The notes beneath the pieces were generated by a model. That model saw only the letters and a program-made list of their open reading frames with translations, was not told the DNA's origin and did no database searches. DNA of 18,017 nucleotides, taken from positions 1 to 18,017 of the forward strand of contig MGSU01000037.1 in assembly GCA_001799195.1 (NCBI GenBank), written 5' to 3'. The position numbers were made by a program, and so were the translations under genes. The stretch comes from Deltaproteobacteria bacterium RIFOXYA12_FULL_61_11 (lineage in GTDB: Bacteria; Bdellovibrionota_F; JAHFAK01; YA12-FULL-61-11). Every line of letters starts with the position of its first letter. Position 1 is the first letter of the stretch. Positions 15,435-18,017 of the stretch are shown piece after piece.

Positions 15435-15448
15435 GACCGGATCGAGTC

Positions 15449-17884
15449 ATGCAACAACAACGGTTCTTCATCCAGCGTTACCGCGATTTCATCATCGAGC
15501 ACGCCGGCTTGGTGCTTCTCCTGGGACTCGTCCTCGGCGGCCTGTGTTTCCTCGAGGTCAGAGAACTGCGGATCAAGAGCAATCTGGCCTCCCTCCTGCC
15601 CGAGAACCAACCCAGCGTGCAGAACCTCAACCGAGTCCTGGAGAAGGTCGGCGGGTTCGGTGAGCTGATCACCCTCATCGAGACCAAGGATTTCGAGGCC
15701 GCAGAGCGCTTCGCCTCGGACCTGCGCCAGCGCGTCCTGGCTCGAGACTACGTGCGCTTCGCCGATTTCCGCGTCGACGAAAAGGTCTTCCGCGATAACG
15801 CACTTCTGTTCATGGACAAGGCCGACCTCCAGACTATTACAAATCGGCTCGACGATCGCCTGACCTACGAGAAGGCAAAGATCAACCCGCTCTTCGTCTC
15901 CCTCGACGAGGAGGAGGAACCGCCCTCGCTCGACTTCTCCGACCTCGAAAAGAAATATTCCCGCGACAAGAAAACCTCGACGGACGGCCGTTACCGTTAT
16001 TTCGCCAACGCTTCTCGCAACTTGCTGCTGCTCGTCATCTATCCCTCCGGCGTGACCAGCGATATCGCCTTCGCCCGCCAGATCTACAAGGACCTGCAAT
16101 CGGACATCGAGACGCTCAACCCCAAGGCCTACGCGCCGGACCTGACGATCAACATCTCGGGCAATTTTAAAAACCGTATCGACGAATACGAGAGCATCGT
16201 CTACAACGTCAAGAGCAGCGCATGGTGGTCGCTCTCGGCGATCTTCTTACTGATAAGCCTCTATTTCCTCAACATCTTCGCCTTTTTCCTGATCATGATC
16301 CCTCTGGCGATCTCGATCATGATCACCTTTGCCCTAACCCGGCTCGTCCTGGGCGACCTCAACCTCATCACGGCCTTCCTCTTCGTCATCCTGTTCGGCC
16401 TGGGCATCGATTTCGGCATCCACATCCTGGCCAGATACCTCGAGGAACGGAGGCGCGGGGTGCTGCTGCGCGTGGCGCTCACCAATATCTTCCGCCACAC
16501 GACCCGCTCGCTCTGGACCTCCACGGCTACGACGGCGGTAGCATTCCTCATGCTCTTGGTCACCGATTTCAAAGGGTTCTCCCATTTCGGTTTCATCGCC
16601 GGGACCGGAGTCCTGTTCGCCTTCCTGACCATGATGTCCTTCTTCCCAGCGCTGATCGTGCTCTGCGACCGCTTCAAACTCTTCGGCATCAAACGAACCC
16701 ACGTCACCTCGCGCAAATTCACGCCGCGACGGTATCCCTTTGCCCTGCCCGTCCTGGTCGTCTGCCTCATAGGCGCGTTTGGCGGTATCTACGGGCTGAT
16801 CGAGGTCGACTTCGAATACGATTTCGCCAAGTTGCGTTCTGTCCTGCCCGGCTCTCAAGAGAACCGCAACAAGGTCCGCAGCGTGTTCAAACAATCCAGA
16901 GATCCGGCCATCCTCCTGGTCGACGACGACTCGGAGTTGCCTCTCATCGCAGCGACCCTCGAGGCGAAGATGCGCGAGGATACAAGCACGCCCACGGTGA
17001 GCGGCTACGAGTCCTACCTCGACGTAATACCGGCCGATCAGGAAGAAAAACTGGCCTTGTGCGCTGCCATCAAGGCCCAATTGGTCGAGTTCGAGGCTGC
17101 TGGGCTCAGCGAGGCCGACCAGGCCTCGGTAGATACGTACCGCTCCAAGCTCGAGGTGCGGAAGATCGGCTTCGACGACCTGCCCGAGGCCGTACGCCGT
17201 CGTTTCCGCGGGGACCAACTGCAGAGCGGTACTCTGTTCTATATCTACAGCAGCATACCCCTCAACCACGGCCTCAATGCTATACGCTTCTCCGAGGACG
17301 TCTCGGAGGTGCGCACCTCGACCGGCAAGGTCTACTATCCATCTTCGGAGGCCCTCATCTTCGCAGACCTGGTACGCATCCTGACCCATGACAGCGCTAT
17401 CGCTATCATCCTGGTGTTGTCCGCTGTCTTCCTCCTGATCCTCCTCGACTTCCGCCGTCTCGGCCCGACTTTCCTCGTCCTCTCCCCGCTGATCTGCGGC
17501 ATCCTCTGGATGTTCGGCTTGATGGCGTGCTTCGATATCAAACTCAACATTTACAACATGGTGGTCCTCCCCTCGCTCATCGGCATGGGTATTGACCACG
17601 GTGTCCACGTGTACCGACGTTATCTTGAGGAAAAAGAAGGTTCGTTGCCCTTCATCCTGCTCAAGACCGGCATGGCCACGGCGATGTGTTCCCTGACCAC
17701 CATGTTGGGCTTTTCCGGGATGATCCCCGGCAACCACCAGGGACTGCGCACCATCGGAGTCCTGGCCGTGTTGGGACTCGCTCTGGTCATGCTGGCAACC
17801 ATGACCGTACTCCCGGCCGCCATGCAGATGCTCGAGGACCGACGAACCCGGTCGAGCACAAACCGGGTTGCGGCGCGGACATGA
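15449..17884 (+). CDS. MMPL/RND superfamily exporter (HAE3-like, 12 TM)
   Basis: The 811-residue inner-membrane transporter has the duplicated RND plan. One TM (about 17-36), a large extracytoplasmic loop (37-256) and five TMs (about 257-405) are followed by the same arrangement: TM7 about 430-452, loop 453-648, TMs about 649-791. The MMPL motif in TM4 is GLGIDFGIH (317-325, D321) and in TM10 GMGIDHGVH (712-720, D716); these Asp residues are the likely proton-relay sites. Relatives move lipids or hydrophobic compounds; the hopanoid-associated HpnN group is one possibility, but no hopanoid gene is visible here. I use ATG 15449 because MQQQRFF directly precedes TM1; its ribosome binding site is weak. 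The frame is open upstream to 15317, but that part overlaps the candidate promoter. Confidence 0.9.
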   Translation: MQQQRFFIQRYRDFIIEHAGLVLLLGLVLGGLCFLEVRELRIKSNLASLLPENQPSVQNLNRVLEKVGGFGELITLIETKDFEAAERFASDLRQRVLARDYVRFADFRVDEKVFRDNALLFMDKADLQTITNRLDDRLTYEKAKINPLFVSLDEEEEPPSLDFSDLEKKYSRDKKTSTDGRYRYFANASRNLLLLVIYPSGVTSDIAFARQIYKDLQSDIETLNPKAYAPDLTINISGNFKNRIDEYESIVYNVKSSAWWSLSAIFLLISLYFLNIFAFFLIMIPLAISIMITFALTRLVLGDLNLITAFLFVILFGLGIDFGIHILARYLEERRRGVLLRVALTNIFRHTTRSLWTSTATTAVAFLMLLVTDFKGFSHFGFIAGTGVLFAFLTMMSFFPALIVLCDRFKLFGIKRTHVTSRKFTPRRYPFALPVLVVCLIGAFGGIYGLIEVDFEYDFAKLRSVLPGSQENRNKVRSVFKQSRDPAILLVDDDSELPLIAATLEAKMREDTSTPTVSGYESYLDVIPADQEEKLALCAAIKAQLVEFEAAGLSEADQASVDTYRSKLEVRKIGFDDLPEAVRRRFRGDQLQSGTLFYIYSSIPLNHGLNAIRFSEDVSEVRTSTGKVYYPSSEALIFADLVRILTHDSAIAIILVLSAVFLLILLDFRRLGPTFLVLSPLICGILWMFGLMACFDIKLNIYNMVVLPSLIGMGIDHGVHVYRRYLEEKEGSLPFILLKTGMATAMCSLTTMLGFSGMIPGNHQGLRTIGVLAVLGLALVMLATMTVLPAAMQMLEDRRTRSSTNRVAART

Positions 17885-17912
17885 TCGTGCCGACCGCTTC
17901 TTCGGAACGATC
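17883..17912 (+). other. Imperfect inverted repeat between the exporter and response regulator genes
   Basis: GATCGTGCCG (17883-17892) pairs with CGGAACGATC (17903-17912) across a 10-nt loop with one mismatch. It begins within the stop codon of the exporter gene. No T run follows, so it is not a classical intrinsic terminator. It overlaps the -35 region expected for the next gene and could be an operator or mRNA-end structure. Confidence 0.35.
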
Positions 17913-17920
17913 TGTCGAAG

Positions 17921-17926
17921 TATACT
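17921..17926 (+). promoter_or_regulatory. Possible -10 box of the response regulator gene
   Basis: TATACT matches 5 of 6 consensus bases and lies 29 nt before the ATG. The -35 position (TTCTTC at 17898-17903) is poor, so an activator or readthrough from the exporter gene may be needed. Confidence 0.35.
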
Positions 17927-17955
17927 GAGTTCAGCAGTGTACAAGGAAGGTATCG

Positions 17956-18017
17956 ATGAGCGATAATGCTGCCGGTCTCCACGTCCTCTTCGTCGACGAC
18001 GAGGTCGAGAATACCTC
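17956..18017 (+). CDS. Response regulator receiver domain protein, partial (runs off right edge)
   Basis: Twenty complete codons are visible, starting at ATG 17956 with GGAAGG 5 nt upstream. The sequence HVLFVDDEVENT matches the first strand of a CheY-like receiver domain, including the acidic Asp-Asp pair that binds Mg2+. The phosphorylated Asp and any output domain lie beyond the window. The 71-nt gap after the exporter gene and the possible promoter in it suggest separate regulation. Confidence 0.75.
   Translation, partial: MSDNAAGLHVLFVDDEVENT

Noticed and set aside
16334-17944. 536-codon open frame on the minus strand
   Set aside because: It is antisense to the MMPL exporter and rich in Asp, Glu, Gln and His without recognisable motifs. 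The exporter frame has two MMPL motifs and clear TM segments.

Overview
The window is GC-rich (roughly 60 percent or more by eye), densely packed bacterial chromosome. Every complete gene is intact, and I see no tRNA, rRNA, CRISPR array, transposase or phage gene. The gene content (a gliding-type ABC-2 transporter with DUF4340, DUF1844, an HAE3/MMPL exporter, several envelope proteases) suggests a Gram-negative bacterium of the deltaproteobacterial or a neighbouring lineage. That placement is inference; no marker gene here fixes the phylum.

Layout. (1) 1-354, minus: the 5' part of a Thr/Pro-rich putative lipoprotein gene that runs off the left edge. (2) 569-13011, minus: ten genes in one direction with gaps of 45 nt or less and two 4-nt ATGA overlaps, so very probably one operon. 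In transcription order they encode a membrane-anchored HExxH metalloprotease with TPR-like tail, an HtrA/Deg serine protease with two PDZ domains, an ABC ATPase, an ABC-2 permease, a GldG-type ABC accessory protein, a DUF4340 protein, a DUF1844 protein, NusB, TrkA and TrkH. A convincing sigma70-type promoter (TTGACA, 17 nt, TATGAG) lies just upstream of the first gene at 13046-13074 and also helps fix that gene's start. (3) 13239-14696, plus: a secreted subtilisin-like S8 protease divergent from the operon. (4) 14721-15302, minus: a cyclic-nucleotide-binding-domain protein without a DNA-binding domain, convergent with the S8 gene. (5) 15449-17884, plus: a 12-TM MMPL/RND exporter, divergent from (4). 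(6) 17956 to the right edge, plus: the first 20 codons of a response regulator receiver domain.

How it may work together. The first six genes of the operon look like a cell-envelope unit: two proteases acting outside the cytoplasm, an ABC-2 transporter, and two large membrane-anchored extracytoplasmic partners (GldG-like and DUF4340). The last four are housekeeping or ion-homeostasis genes: DUF1844, the antitermination factor NusB and the Trk potassium uptake pair. With the S8 protease, three proteases of unrelated catalytic type lie within about 5.4 kb. The most striking sequence observation is that the DUF4340 protein contains four tandem copies of one module, marked by a Trp and a Gly-Leu/Phe-x-x-Pro motif exactly 42 residues apart in every copy.
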